A stretch of DNA of 64,000 nt from Chromobacterium amazonense (GTDB lineage: Bacteria; Pseudomonadota; Gammaproteobacteria; Burkholderiales; Chromobacteriaceae), in assembly GCF_001855565.1 (NCBI RefSeq), contig NZ_MKCR01000032.1, positions 62,001 through 126,000 on the forward strand, written 5' to 3'. A program made the position numbers and the translations under genes. Positions within the stretch are counted from its first letter, which is position 1. Each line of letters begins with the position of its first letter. A model generated the notes under the pieces. The model was not told where the DNA came from. It was given only the letters and a program-made list of their open reading frames with translations, and searched no databases. This document shows positions 1-7,281 of this stretch, piece after piece.

Positions 1-2
1 AA

Positions 3-443
3 GGCATGTACAGCGCCGTGGCCGTCGCCGGCATCGAAGCCGCGCGCGAACACAAAGGCGAACTGGCCAACCGCGTCGATCTGAACACCTGGGTGGCGAT
101 GGCCATCGAAGACGCGGTGGACTCCGCCAGCCACCACATGCAAAACGGCCTGTCGGTGATCGCTACCGTGGGTTCCACCGCGCCGTTCGTCGGCCTGTTC
201 GGCACCGTCTGGGGCATCTACCACGCGCTGGTGAAGATCGGCACCTCCGGCCAGGCCTCCATCGACAAAGTGGCCGGCCCGGTGGGCGAAGCGCTGATCA
301 TGACCGCCATCGGCCTGGCCGTCGCGGTGCCGGCGGTGCTGGGCTACAACTGGCTGGTGCGCCGCAACAAGCTGGTGCTGGACAACGTCCGCGTGGTATC
401 GGGCCGCCTGCACGCCAGCCTGCTGAACAACCCGACCCGGTAA
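3..443 (+). CDS. exbB: ExbB/TolQ/MotA-family proton channel subunit (5' end outside window)
   Basis: This is the C-terminal part of an inner-membrane ExbB-type protein, which with ExbD uses the proton gradient to energise TonB-dependent uptake across the outer membrane. About 146 residues are visible. Two hydrophobic segments can be seen, around fragment residues 50-75 (GSTAPFVGLFGTVWGIYHAL) and 93-115 (ALIMTAIGLAVAVPAVLGYN), matching TM2 and TM3 of the MotA/TolQ/ExbB family. The reading frame is open to the window edge, so the true start lies upstream. Two exbD genes follow 6 bases downstream, which favours ExbB over TolQ. The family is clear; which TonB system it serves is not visible. Confidence 0.9.
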   Translation, partial: GMYSAVAVAGIEAAREHKGELANRVDLNTWVAMAIEDAVDSASHHMQNGLSVIATVGSTAPFVGLFGTVWGIYHALVKIGTSGQASIDKVAGPVGEALIMTAIGLAVAVPAVLGYNWLVRRNKLVLDNVRVVSGRLHASLLNNPTR

Positions 444-449
444 ACAGCC

Positions 450-893
450 ATGGCGCGTTACAAACGATTTGGCCACGGCAAGGGCGACGAAGACCAAGTG
501 CTGTCGGCGATCAACACCACGCCGCTGGTGGACGTGATGCTGGTGCTGCTGATCATCTTCCTGATCACGGTGCCGGTGGTGACGCAGACAGTGAAGATGA
601 CGCTGCCCAAAGAGCAGAACATTCCGACGCAGACCAAGCCGGAAAACATCGTGCTGGGGGTGGGGCCGGACAGCCGGATCTACTGGAACATGAGTCCGGT
701 GAAGGATCAGCAGGAACTGCTGGCGCGGCTGGTGAAGGAAGCGAAGAAAGATCCGCAGCCGGAAGTGCACATCCGGGGCGATGCGAGCGCGCGCTACGCG
801 CCGATCGGCCGCATCGTGCTGGCGGTGCAGCAGGCGGGGATCGTGAAAATCGCGTTTATCACCGAACCGCCGAGCCCGGCGGGCGCGGACTAG
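450..893 (+). CDS. exbD: ExbD-family biopolymer transport protein, first copy
   Basis: A 147-residue ExbD/TolR protein: a short cytoplasmic N-terminus, one transmembrane helix at about residues 20-44 (INTTPLVDVMLVLLIIFLIT) and a periplasmic domain. The conserved membrane aspartate of the family is D28 in LVDVML. It pairs with ExbB to form the proton-driven motor for TonB. It starts 6 bases after exbB and is followed 11 bases later by a second, divergent exbD, so the three genes are surely co-transcribed. Tandem exbD genes are known in some proteobacteria such as Xanthomonas. Confidence 0.92.
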   Translation: MARYKRFGHGKGDEDQVLSAINTTPLVDVMLVLLIIFLITVPVVTQTVKMTLPKEQNIPTQTKPENIVLGVGPDSRIYWNMSPVKDQQELLARLVKEAKKDPQPEVHIRGDASARYAPIGRIVLAVQQAGIVKIAFITEPPSPAGAD

Positions 894-904
894 GAGGAAA
901 GAGC

Positions 905-1327
905 ATGGCGATGAACGTGGGGTCGTCGGGCGAAGACGACCTGATGATGGAAATCAACACCACGCCGCTGATCGACGTGATGTTGGTGATGCTGATCATG
1001 CTGATCATCACGATTCCGATCCAGACGCATGCGGTGAAGCTGGACATGCCGGTGAACACGCCGTCGAAGCAGCAGGTGAAGCCGGTGGTGGTGCAGATCG
1101 ACATCACGCCGGACAGCGCGGTGATGTGGAACGGCGAGCGTTTGCCGAACCGAGAGGCGCTGGAAGCGAAGCTGACGGCGGCGGGGAAGGCGGATCCGCA
1201 ACCGGAGCTGCACATCAAGCCGAACAAGGATGCGACGTATGCGCCGGTGGCGATGGTGCTGGCGGAGTCGCAGCGTTTGGGATTGACGAAGCTGGGGATA
1301 GTGGGATCGGAACAGTTCCTGCAGTAA
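905..1327 (+). CDS. exbD: ExbD-family biopolymer transport protein, second copy
   Basis: A 140-residue second ExbD paralogue with the same layout: a membrane helix at about residues 17-40 (INTTPLIDVMLVMLIMLIIT) with the conserved aspartate at D24, then a periplasmic domain. It shares the INTTPL(V/I)DVML core with the preceding copy but differs over the rest, so it is an old duplication rather than a recent one. A strong ribosome binding site (AGGAGGA, 893-899) precedes the ATG. It is the last gene of the exbB-exbD-exbD unit, closed by a terminator at 1351. It may tune the motor for a particular TonB receptor, which is inference. Confidence 0.92.
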   Translation: MAMNVGSSGEDDLMMEINTTPLIDVMLVMLIMLIITIPIQTHAVKLDMPVNTPSKQQVKPVVVQIDITPDSAVMWNGERLPNREALEAKLTAAGKADPQPELHIKPNKDATYAPVAMVLAESQRLGLTKLGIVGSEQFLQ

Positions 1328-1350
1328 CGGGATCAAAATGATCTGACACG

Positions 1351-1378
1351 AAAGGCAGCCATGGGCTGCCTTTCTTTT
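1351..1378 (+). terminator. Intrinsic terminator after exbB-exbD-exbD
   Basis: A perfect 10-bp stem (AAAGGCAGCC, 1351-1360, with GGCTGCCTTT, 1364-1373) around a 3-base loop is followed by CTTTTC. It lies 24 bases after the second exbD stop and ends that operon. Confidence 0.85.
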
Positions 1379-1409
1379 CGCGCTGAGTGCATGGATAGAG
1401 GGATGGATA

Positions 1410-3413
1410 ATGAAAATGAAAGCATTGGCTTTGGCCCTGTTCCTGGCGGGGCAGGCATGGGCGCATGGCGTATCCGGCATTGATACTGCTAACTTCAATG
1501 CCCAAGTTCGGCCGCAGGACGACATCTATCTGGCGGTCAATGGCAAGTGGCTGGATACGCATGAGATCCCCGCCAGCGAATCCTGGGACGGCGCTTTCAA
1601 AGAATTGCGCGATCTGAGCGAGGCCCGCAGCCGCAGCCTGATTGAAACGGCCTCTGCGAAAAAAGACGCGGCGGGCAATGAGCGGCAGATTGGCGCTTTG
1701 TACGCCAGCTTCATGGACGAGGCTGCGGTGGAAAAGCTGGGGCTGCAGCCGATTGAGACGGATCTGCAGGCGGTGACCATGCTGTCCAGCCGTGTAGAAC
1801 TGGCGCGGCTGCTGGGCGGTTGGCAGTCCGGCAATGTCAAATTGCCGATTGGGCTGTATGTGAACATTGATGCGAAGAATGCCACCGCCTATCTGCCAGA
1901 GCTTTACCAGAGCGGCCTGGCCATGCCGGATCGTGATTACTATTTGGGCAAGGATGCGCGTTTCGTCAAAATGCGCGAAGCTTACCAGAGTTATCTGGCG
2001 AGGCTGTTTCGTCAGGCCGGCTATGCCCAGCCGGACAAGTGCGCCAAGCGAGCGATGGCGCTGGAAACTAAATTAGCCCAGTTGCAGCGCAGCCGGGTGG
2101 AAAATCGCGATCCGCAAAAAACCTACAACAAGATGACGCCGGCGCAATTGGCCAAGCTGGCGCCTAAAGTCGATTGGCGCGGCTTTTTCACCGCGGCGGG
2201 CATGGCCGAGGTTGGCGAATTCAATGTTGCGCAGCCGGAATATGTGGCCGGCGTGGCCAAGCTCTTACAGAAAGAGCCTCTGCTGAATTGGCAGGATTAT
2301 CTGATCGCGCACATTTTGGACGGCTATGCGCCGTATCTGAACAAGGCGATGGTGGATGCGCGCTTCGACTTTTACGGCAAGGCTTTGTCAGGCACGCCGG
2401 AGCAACGCCCGCGCTGGAAGCGTGGCGTCCAATTGGTGGAGTCGTCGTTGGGCGAAGCTTTGGGCCAGTTGTATGTGGCCAAGCATTTCCCGCCTGAGAA
2501 TAAGCTGAAGATGCAGGAGCTGGTAGGCAATCTGATGCAGGCTTATCGGCAAAGCATAGACGGCTTGAGTTGGATGGGGCCGCAGACCAAGCAGGCAGCG
2601 CAGCTCAAACTATCCAAGTACATGCTGAAGATCGGCTATCCCGAGCATTGGCGCGACTATGCAGGACTGGAGATCAAAGCCGATGATTTGGTCGGCAACG
2701 TCAAGCGCGCCAACCGCTTCGATTACCAATGGCAATTGTCCCACTTGGGCAAGCCGGTGGACAGGACGGAATGGGGCATGACCCCGCAAACGGTCAATGC
2801 GTATTACAACCCGTCTCAAAATGAGATTGTGTTTCCCGCAGCCATTTTGCAGCCGCCTTTCTTCAATGCCGAAGCCGATGACGCGGCCAACTATGGCGGG
2901 ATTGGCGCGGTGATTGGCCATGAGATCAGCCATGGTTTCGACGACCAGGGCAGTCAATATGATGCCGACGGCAATCTACGCGACTGGTGGACGGCTGAAG
3001 ACAAGGCGCGCTTTCATGAGTTGGCCAGCAAGCTGGTGGCGCAGTATGAGGCGTACGAGCCGCTGCCAGGCAAGCACATCAACGGCAAGCTGACCTTGGG
3101 TGAGAATATCGCGGATAACGTGGGCTTGCAGATCGCTTACAAGGCTTACCAGTTGTCGCTGGCGGGCAAGGCTGCGCCGGTGATTGACGGCATGAGCGGC
3201 GATCAGCGCTTCTTCTATGGTTTTGCGCAGGTCTGGCGGGGCAAGATGCGCGATGAGGCCTTGCTGCAGCGCCTGGTGAGCGACCCTCATTCGCCGGAGG
3301 CGTTCCGCGCCATCGGCGCCACTTCGAACAGCGACGCCTTCCAGCGCGCGTTTGCGGTCAAGCCTGGCGATAAGATGTACAAGCCAGAGGAGGAGCGCAT
3401 CCGCATCTGGTAA
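1410..3413 (+). CDS. M13-family (neprilysin/PepO-like) zinc metallopeptidase
   Basis: A 667-residue secreted zinc endopeptidase. A signal peptide is visible at the N-terminus (MKMKALALALFLAGQAWAHG, cleavage near residue 18-19), so it acts in the periplasm or outside. The catalytic zinc motif HExxH is H504-E-I-S-H508 and the third ligand sits in GENIADN with E565 and D569, exactly the M13 arrangement. Length fits full PepO/neprilysin-like enzymes (about 650-700). These enzymes cleave small peptides; the natural substrate is unknown here. The gene stands alone between two terminators, the downstream one being interrupted by an IS element. Confidence 0.93.
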   Translation: MKMKALALALFLAGQAWAHGVSGIDTANFNAQVRPQDDIYLAVNGKWLDTHEIPASESWDGAFKELRDLSEARSRSLIETASAKKDAAGNERQIGALYASFMDEAAVEKLGLQPIETDLQAVTMLSSRVELARLLGGWQSGNVKLPIGLYVNIDAKNATAYLPELYQSGLAMPDRDYYLGKDARFVKMREAYQSYLARLFRQAGYAQPDKCAKRAMALETKLAQLQRSRVENRDPQKTYNKMTPAQLAKLAPKVDWRGFFTAAGMAEVGEFNVAQPEYVAGVAKLLQKEPLLNWQDYLIAHILDGYAPYLNKAMVDARFDFYGKALSGTPEQRPRWKRGVQLVESSLGEALGQLYVAKHFPPENKLKMQELVGNLMQAYRQSIDGLSWMGPQTKQAAQLKLSKYMLKIGYPEHWRDYAGLEIKADDLVGNVKRANRFDYQWQLSHLGKPVDRTEWGMTPQTVNAYYNPSQNEIVFPAAILQPPFFNAEADDAANYGGIGAVIGHEISHGFDDQGSQYDADGNLRDWWTAEDKARFHELASKLVAQYEAYEPLPGKHINGKLTLGENIADNVGLQIAYKAYQLSLAGKAAPVIDGMSGDQRFFYGFAQVWRGKMRDEALLQRLVSDPHSPEAFRAIGATSNSDAFQRAFAVKPGDKMYKPEEERIRIW

Positions 3414-3435
3414 GCGTCTGAAGGAAGCGCATCTG

Positions 3436-3466
3436 AAGCCCGCGCCATGCGATTGCGCGGGCTTTG
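3436..3466 (+). terminator. Terminator of the M13 peptidase gene, truncated by IS insertion
   Basis: A 10-bp perfect stem (AAGCCCGCGC, 3436-3445, with GCGCGGGCTT, 3455-3464) lies 22 bases after the peptidase stop. Its downstream bases are now the IS element; the original 3' flank resumes at 4512 as TAATAATT. The IS target duplication 3458-3466 lies in the descending arm of this hairpin. Confidence 0.7.
3458..3466 (+). repeat. Left 9-bp target site duplication of the IS element
   Basis: CGGGCTTTG here is repeated exactly at 4503-4511. A 9-bp duplication is the hallmark of the IS903 subgroup of the IS5 family. Confidence 0.88.
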
Positions 3467-4502
3467 GGCGCTGTTGCACAAACCCTCCCCCAGCGCGGCT
3501 TGGTAAGATAGTGGCATGACCAAGCCCCCTCCGAAACGCTACCGAACCACCAACTGGAAAGCCTACAACCGAGCCCTGATCCAGCGCGGCTCCCTGTCCG
3601 TCTGGCTGGACACAAGCATGTCATGGCGGGCAACTCCTCGGGGCAAGCGCGGACGGACGCAGACCTATAGCGATGCCGCTATTCAATTCTGCCTGACCAT
3701 TAAGAACCTGTTTGGACTAGCGTTGCGGCAGACCATCGGCTTCATCCAAAGCCTGATCCAGTTGGCGGGTCTGGACTGGAGCGTCCCAGATTACAGCACG
3801 CTATCCAGGCGGCAGCAGACGCTGCAGGTCAAAATTCCCTACCAGAAAAGTGCTGGCGCGCTGCATCTGCTGGTCGATAGCACAGGCATCAAAATACTGG
3901 GCGAAGGTGAATGGAAAACCAAGAAACATGGCGCGGAATATCGCCGGCAATGGCGTAAGGTGCATCTGGGCATCGATGCGGAAACCCTGCAAATCCGCGC
4001 CATCGAGGTAACCGACAACCGCCAGAGCGATGCGCAAATGCTACCTTCGCTATTGACGCAAATCCCGGCTGATGAGCCGATAGGCTGCGTGAGCGGCGAT
4101 GGGGCTTTTGATACCAAGGCGTGCCATGAGGCGATTGCCGCGCGGGGCGCGATCGGGTGCATTCCGAGCCGCAAGAATGCGAGACCGTGGAAAGGAAGTG
4201 TGCTGGGAGTGCTGGCGCGGAATGAGATTCTGCGGACCACCAAGCGACTAGGCCGGGCGATCTGGAAGCGTTGGAGCGGCTACCATCGCCGCAGCTTGGT
4301 GGAAACCAAGATGTATTGCTTTAAACGGCTAGGCGAGAGGGTGATGGCCCGGCGTTTCGATGGTCAAGTGGCAGAGCTGCAAGTACGTGCTGCCATCTTG
4401 AACCGCTTCAGCATGCTGGGCCGGCCGTGCACGGTGCCGGTGGCGTAAATCCGTTTGGGGAAAGGGGAAACTCGCCCTGTTCAGGATTTGTGCAACAGCG
4501 CC
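3467..4502 (+). mobile_element. Complete IS5-family (IS903-like) insertion sequence, 1036 bp
   Basis: The element is bounded by inverted repeats that read GGCGCTGTTGCACAAA inward from both ends (16 bp identical, imperfect similarity continuing a few bases). It is flanked by perfect 9-bp duplications CGGGCTTTG. It carries one intact transposase gene. Perfect duplications, intact ends and an unbroken gene all suggest a recent, possibly still active insertion. It sits between the M13 peptidase and endonuclease I genes, inside the former's terminator. Confidence 0.92.
3516..4448 (+). CDS. IS5-family DDE transposase
   Basis: A 310-residue transposase that cuts and joins the ends of the surrounding IS. 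The DDE catalytic triad is visible as D121 (LLVDSTGIK), D195 (VSGDGAFDT) and E263 in the region RRSLVETKMYCFKRLGER, the typical Y/R-rich C1 signature of IS5/IS903 transposases. The N-terminal part (residues 1-100) is the DNA-binding DUF4096-like region of such proteins. It is full length and unbroken, lies in the same orientation as the peptidase, and its start is 49 bases inside the left inverted repeat. Confidence 0.93.
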   Translation: MTKPPPKRYRTTNWKAYNRALIQRGSLSVWLDTSMSWRATPRGKRGRTQTYSDAAIQFCLTIKNLFGLALRQTIGFIQSLIQLAGLDWSVPDYSTLSRRQQTLQVKIPYQKSAGALHLLVDSTGIKILGEGEWKTKKHGAEYRRQWRKVHLGIDAETLQIRAIEVTDNRQSDAQMLPSLLTQIPADEPIGCVSGDGAFDTKACHEAIAARGAIGCIPSRKNARPWKGSVLGVLARNEILRTTKRLGRAIWKRWSGYHRRSLVETKMYCFKRLGERVMARRFDGQVAELQVRAAILNRFSMLGRPCTVPVA

Positions 4503-4511
4503 CGGGCTTTG
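4503..4511 (+). repeat. Right 9-bp target site duplication of the IS element
   Basis: CGGGCTTTG, identical to 3458-3466. Joining the two flanks at this repeat restores a hairpin followed by TTTGTAATAATT. Confidence 0.88.
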
Positions 4512-4566
4512 TAATAATTGGGCAATTATATTGCCGCTATTGACTTGAGTGCTTACACTTCGGTCA

Positions 4567-5409
4567 ATGCGAACATCGATATTTCTAATTTCAATCAGTT
4601 TGTCCCTGGCTGCTTGCGACTCCCATCAGTTGAACCAGGTGGCCAAGTCTGGCGAAGTCAAGCAATTAGCGGCGCTAGGAGAGGCTTTGCTCTCTGGAAC
4701 CGGGCAAGCGGCACCGGCACAGATAGACAAGGTCAGTCCGCAGCCATTGGTCGGCGGCAGCAAGGAGGTGGGGTACCGGAACTTCACTGCCGCCAAGCGT
4801 ATTCTGCCGAGGCTGTATTCCGGCATGGAGGTCGATTTTTATTGCGGCTGCCGCTATCAGGGCAAGGACGTGGACTGGGCGTCTTGCGGCTATCAGCCAC
4901 GAAAATCCGAAAGCCGAGCCAGCCGCATCGAATGGGAGCATGTGGTGCCAGCCTGGGTGCTGGGGCATCAGCGCCAGTGTTGGCAACAAGGAGGCCGCAA
5001 GAATTGCGCCGCAAATGATCCCTTGTTCCAGATGGCGGAGGGAGACTTGAATAATCTGGTGCCAGCGGTGGGGGAGGTCAACGGCGATCGCGCCAACTTC
5101 TCCTATGGCGCTTGGGAAATCCACCCGCGCCCGGTGTACGGCCAGTGTCAGTCCATTGTGGACTTCAAGCTGAAGCGCTTTCAACCGCGCGAGGAGGTCA
5201 GGGGGGCTGCGGCGCGGATTACGCTTTACATGCATCAGCGCTATGGTTTGAGCATGAGCCGCCAGGACAAGCAGCTGATGTGCGCCTGGGCGCGCCAATA
5301 TCCGGTGGATGAGTGGGAGCGCCAGCGCAACAAGCGCATCATGCAATGGCAGGGAGAAGGCAACTTCCTGGTGTCGCAGCCGGAGGAACTGAGCAGGGTG
5401 TGTGGTTGA
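4567..5409 (+). CDS. Endonuclease I family secreted nuclease (probable lipoprotein)
   Basis: A 280-residue protein of the EndA/Dns/NucM family, periplasmic or secreted non-specific DNases. I chose the ATG at 4567 because it starts a lipoprotein-type signal (MRTSIFLISISLSLAACDS, lipobox cysteine C17); a GTG at 4549 is an alternative. The nuclease signature RIEWEHVVPAWVLGH with catalytic H125 and the later LNNLVPAVGEVNGDRANFSYG-like block match E. coli EndA. Several cysteines (92-107, 140-148) may form disulfides. It ends 22 bases before a bidirectional terminator shared with the convergent porin. It may degrade DNA for nutrition. Confidence 0.9.
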   Translation: MRTSIFLISISLSLAACDSHQLNQVAKSGEVKQLAALGEALLSGTGQAAPAQIDKVSPQPLVGGSKEVGYRNFTAAKRILPRLYSGMEVDFYCGCRYQGKDVDWASCGYQPRKSESRASRIEWEHVVPAWVLGHQRQCWQQGGRKNCAANDPLFQMAEGDLNNLVPAVGEVNGDRANFSYGAWEIHPRPVYGQCQSIVDFKLKRFQPREEVRGAAARITLYMHQRYGLSMSRQDKQLMCAWARQYPVDEWERQRNKRIMQWQGEGNFLVSQPEELSRVCG

Positions 5410-5431
5410 TGTTCTGGTGATTACAAAGAAA

Positions 5432-5459
5432 AAAACGCCACGACATGCCGTGGCGTTTT
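5432..5459. terminator. Bidirectional terminator between endonuclease and porin
   Basis: An 11-bp perfect stem, AAAACGCCACG (5432-5442) with CGTGGCGTTTT (5449-5459) and a 6-base loop. It has an A-run on one side and a T-run on the other, so it can serve both convergent genes. Confidence 0.88.
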
Positions 5460-5480
5460 GACTTTTAGATCGAATCAGGC

Positions 5481-6680
5481 TTAGAACGCAACCTTCATGC
5501 CGAAGCCGAAGGCTTGCGGGCTGTTGCCGCTCGTCAGCTTGGCGCCGCTGGTGCCCAGACCGGTGTCGTATACCGCGTCATTCGCGAAGTTGGCGCTAGC
5601 CTTGGCGTTGTTGGTGATCTTGGTGTAATAGGCGATCAGCTGGGTAGTCTTGGACAGGTCGTAAGTACCGCCCAGAATCCACTGCTTGGCCTTGAAGTCA
5701 TCGCCACTGATGCCAGTGGCCACATTCTTCAGGGAGCCAAGTTGGCCGTAGCCTAGCTTGATGGAGGCCGCGCCGAAGTCTTGGCCCAAGGCGATCATCC
5801 AGTCATCCTGCTTCAGTTGGCCACCGCCGATTTGATCGTAGGTTGCCCACTCATAGTAGCCGCCAATGTAAGTGCCGAAGTCGAACTTATAGCTGCCGGC
5901 GATATTGTATAAGCTAACATTTTTGCCGCTGGTGCCATTGGCATCGGGCGGAGTGGCAGTGGAGGTGTAGATCGAGTTTGTATTAGCCTTGACAGCGGTG
6001 TCATAGCGACGATCCCAGCCGGTGCTCAAGTTGAGCGCGCCCCAGTTGTAGGCCAAGCCCAGCGACAGGCGCTTGGCATCGGTGGAACTGCCACTGGTGT
6101 TGTCTTGCAGGCGAGCTTCATCCACGCCCCAGGATGCGCCCAGCTTGAAGCCGGCCCAGTTCGGGGAGTACCAGTGGATGGAGTTCTTCAGGCGTTCTTC
6201 GCCACGACCGTTGACGGAAGACTTGCCAAAGTTTTCCGCCGTGGTGTTAATCAGGATATCCACGCCAAGCGCGCTATTGCCGCTGCCGGATAGGACCTTG
6301 TAAGCGGAGTCGTGGTTACCCAGCAGGACGCGGCCAAAGTCTGCATTATCGATGCCGACGAAGGTATTGCGGGTGCCCAGCGTTGCGGAGTTGTTCTTGT
6401 CATCGGTGCCGCCCTGCTCGAAGTTGCGCAGGCTGCTTTCCACTTGCCAGATGGCCTTGGTGCCGTTGCCCAGGTCTTCGTTGCCCTTGAAGCCGATGCG
6501 GGAGTTGTAGTCGGAAACGCGGGTACGCGAGGTGTAGTCGTTGGCCGAATTGCCGTTGCCGGTGGCCTTGACGGATTCAATGCCAGCGCTCAGGAAACCA
6601 TAGATGGTGACGTCGGCGTGAGCTGCGACCGGGACGATGAACAGCGATGCAACCAGTGCTGCCAGATTCTTCTTTTGCAT
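5481..6680 (-). CDS. Gram-negative general porin (OmpC-like, Porin_4 family)
   Basis: A 399-residue outer-membrane beta-barrel porin for diffusion of small hydrophilic solutes. The start at 6680 gives a classical signal peptide (22 residues ending VPVAAHA, then DVTIYGF, the typical first strand of betaproteobacterial porins); an in-frame upstream extension to 6746 lacks support. The PxIGFKGNEDLGNGTKAIWQ-type second strand region and the C-terminal phenylalanine (GFGMKVAF), needed for assembly by the Bam complex, are present. GGAG lies 9 bases before the ATG. It is probably an abundant monocistronic gene. Confidence 0.93.
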   Translation of the reverse strand: MQKKNLAALVASLFIVPVAAHADVTIYGFLSAGIESVKATGNGNSANDYTSRTRVSDYNSRIGFKGNEDLGNGTKAIWQVESSLRNFEQGGTDDKNNSATLGTRNTFVGIDNADFGRVLLGNHDSAYKVLSGSGNSALGVDILINTTAENFGKSSVNGRGEERLKNSIHWYSPNWAGFKLGASWGVDEARLQDNTSGSSTDAKRLSLGLAYNWGALNLSTGWDRRYDTAVKANTNSIYTSTATPPDANGTSGKNVSLYNIAGSYKFDFGTYIGGYYEWATYDQIGGGQLKQDDWMIALGQDFGAASIKLGYGQLGSLKNVATGISGDDFKAKQWILGGTYDLSKTTQLIAYYTKITNNAKASANFANDAVYDTGLGTSGAKLTSGNSPQAFGFGMKVAF

Positions 6681-6851
6681 GATGGAACTCCAAGTCAAGT
6701 CGGACGGTTCTGCGATGAAGCGTGAAGGTTCGGCATGTCTGTTCACAGATTAGACTGCCGCTTCACAACTTGTCTGAGTTTAACCACAGAATATGACAAA
6801 ACTGTTTCCAAACTGGCAAAAAGAGTGGCGAGAATACGACGCTTGTTGCGT

Positions 6852-7166
6852 TTATGCCGAAAACTTGTTCGGGTAGATTTCGTCGATGAGTGTCCGACAA
6901 TCGACTACGCGCAGGTCATTGTCTTTGGCGAAAGCCATCAGGAACTGGAAGATTTGCGGGTAGATTTTTTCCAGTTTCTTGTCCACGGCCACGCAGCGCA
7001 CCCCTTCCAGCATCATCGGGCGGACGAAGGCGTGGTAGGACAGCTTCTGGTTGGTGTCGAAGGAGGCGAGGATGCCGGCCAGGCGTTCGGCCCAGTCGCT
7101 GGGGCGAAAGGTGCGACCCTCGGAGGTGAGGCCTTGGATCACGATTTCGTACGGATTACAGATCAT
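6852..7166 (-). CDS. DUF3579 family protein
   Basis: A 104-residue soluble protein matching DUF3579, a family found mostly in beta-proteobacteria. Its function is unknown. The start MICNPYEIVIQGLTSEGRTF and the block FRPSDWAERLAGILASFD are what I recognise. No signal or membrane segment is seen. It lies between dinG (115 bases upstream) and the porin on the same strand; a link with either is not evident. Confidence 0.8.
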   Translation of the reverse strand: MICNPYEIVIQGLTSEGRTFRPSDWAERLAGILASFDTNQKLSYHAFVRPMMLEGVRCVAVDKKLEKIYPQIFQFLMAFAKDNDLRVVDCRTLIDEIYPNKFSA

Positions 7167-7281
7167 GGCGGTGGGACCAGTATGTTTGCTTTGGGTGTAG
7201 CCTGTTTTGTCGTACTTGCTAGGGGATATTGTAGGCTGGCGTTATTTGCTAATGCGAAAGTTCCGTGATCATACCTGAAAA

